This document shows, one piece after another, positions 63,615-64,000 of a stretch of DNA of 64,000 nucleotides. The translations under genes were made by a program, and so were the position numbers. The stretch comes from Manduca sexta (taxonomy: Eukaryota; Arthropoda; Insecta; Lepidoptera; Sphingidae): the NCBI RefSeq assembly GCF_014839805.1, contig NC_051119.1, positions 2,845,245 to 2,909,244 of the forward strand, given 5' to 3'. The notes below the pieces were generated by a model. That model worked only from the letters and a program-made list of their open reading frames with translations, made no database searches and was not told the DNA's origin. Position 1 is the stretch's first letter; the number at the start of each line of letters is the position of its first letter.

Positions 63615-63915
63615 AAATAAAAAAAGACTAAGAAGTGCCTCAGCTTATTTCATTAAAGATTTTTATTTCCCGCCTTATCTTTCTATTTGATAAATTTCGT
63701 CGCGGATTAGCGACTTAACTCGGTCTCGTTGAGATTTAAGGCTCGGTCGTCGATGCCCGAAGCCCGTTTTACCGAGAAATCGCCTTAAGGAGCCTGGCTA
63801 TGTGCTATTCATGGCACCGAGGTACCTAGAATTAATTAGTACCTTCCTACTAGTACCTTTTTCAAACTGCGTTACATTGCATAAAAAATGCAGTGATATC
63901 CTCAGTGGTAACTGT
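63615..63915. other. No recognisable feature
   Basis: Moderate GC; no gene signal. Confidence 0.4.
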
Positions 63916-63917
63916 TT

Positions 63918-64000
63918 GACAGTTTTTTTATTGCTTTGAATGACGAGATGAGCTTGCCTTTGGATTGTAAGCGATACTACCGCCTATAAACAGTAGAAAC
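63918..64000 (-). repeat. Rep-F 3' end, cut by window edge
   Basis: Minus-oriented: 'tttttttattgctttgaatg' and 'gcctataaacagtagaaac'. Confidence 0.78.

Overview
The window looks like a piece of a lepidopteran (moth or butterfly) nuclear genome. It is AT-rich, has no dense gene array, and consists mostly of interspersed repeats of kinds I recognise from Lepidoptera: tRNA-headed SINEs, Helitron-like elements ending in CTAG, MITEs, an RTE-type and a CR1-like non-LTR retrotransposon, a DD37D mariner and a hAT remnant. The order-level assignment rests on recognising these repeats, not on a host gene. No bacterial operon, CRISPR array or phage module is present.

Only one host gene is secure: a tRNA-Arg(ACG) at 2665-2737 with a Pol III terminator. 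One further stretch (49789-49994) looks like a possible terminal coding exon behind a splice acceptor, but I do not recognise it. The longest intact reading frame, 41440-42879, is a 5'-truncated reverse transcriptase of a CR1/Jockey-group LINE.

Repeat families, named here for reference. SINE-A: tRNA-like head, about 300 bp, (ATT)n tail, over 20 copies. SINE-B and SINE-C: one shared tRNA-like head, two different bodies. Rep-D, Rep-E and Rep-F: retroposon-like units with A-rich 3' ends. HEL-1 to HEL-5: Helitron-like elements, several with exact A|TC...CTAG|T borders. RTE: 5'-truncated LINE 3' ends with an (ATG)n tail. LINE-K: a LINE 3' end with a long 3' UTR. MITEs at 32319, 56387, 58425 and 59266.

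Layout. 1-2.4 kb: SINE-A, Rep-F and a LINE tail. 2.6-5.4 kb: tRNA, HEL-1, LINE-K, HEL-3. 6-16 kb: SINEs with two informative nestings (Rep-E in Rep-D; RTE in SINE-A). 16.3-18 kb: mariner and HEL-1. 18-39 kb: mixed SINEs, RTE pieces, a palindromic MITE inside a Helitron, and a GC-rich block between direct repeats. 40.1-43.2 kb: a Helitron with six 123-bp tandem units, then the CR1-like LINE. 43-54 kb: SINEs, Helitrons, two LINE-K tails and the candidate exon. 54.3-64 kb: hAT remnant, RTE piece, MITEs, a 500-N gap and SINEs. Between these lie long stretches with nothing recognisable.

I found no evidence for a new biological system. The most interesting signals are structural: a proto-satellite array inside a Helitron, a Rep-F/SINE-A junction present twice, SINE head sharing, a hAT deletion derivative that keeps a BED-finger remnant, and several nested insertions whose target duplications define element borders. 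Borders of degenerate repeats are approximate, read by eye.
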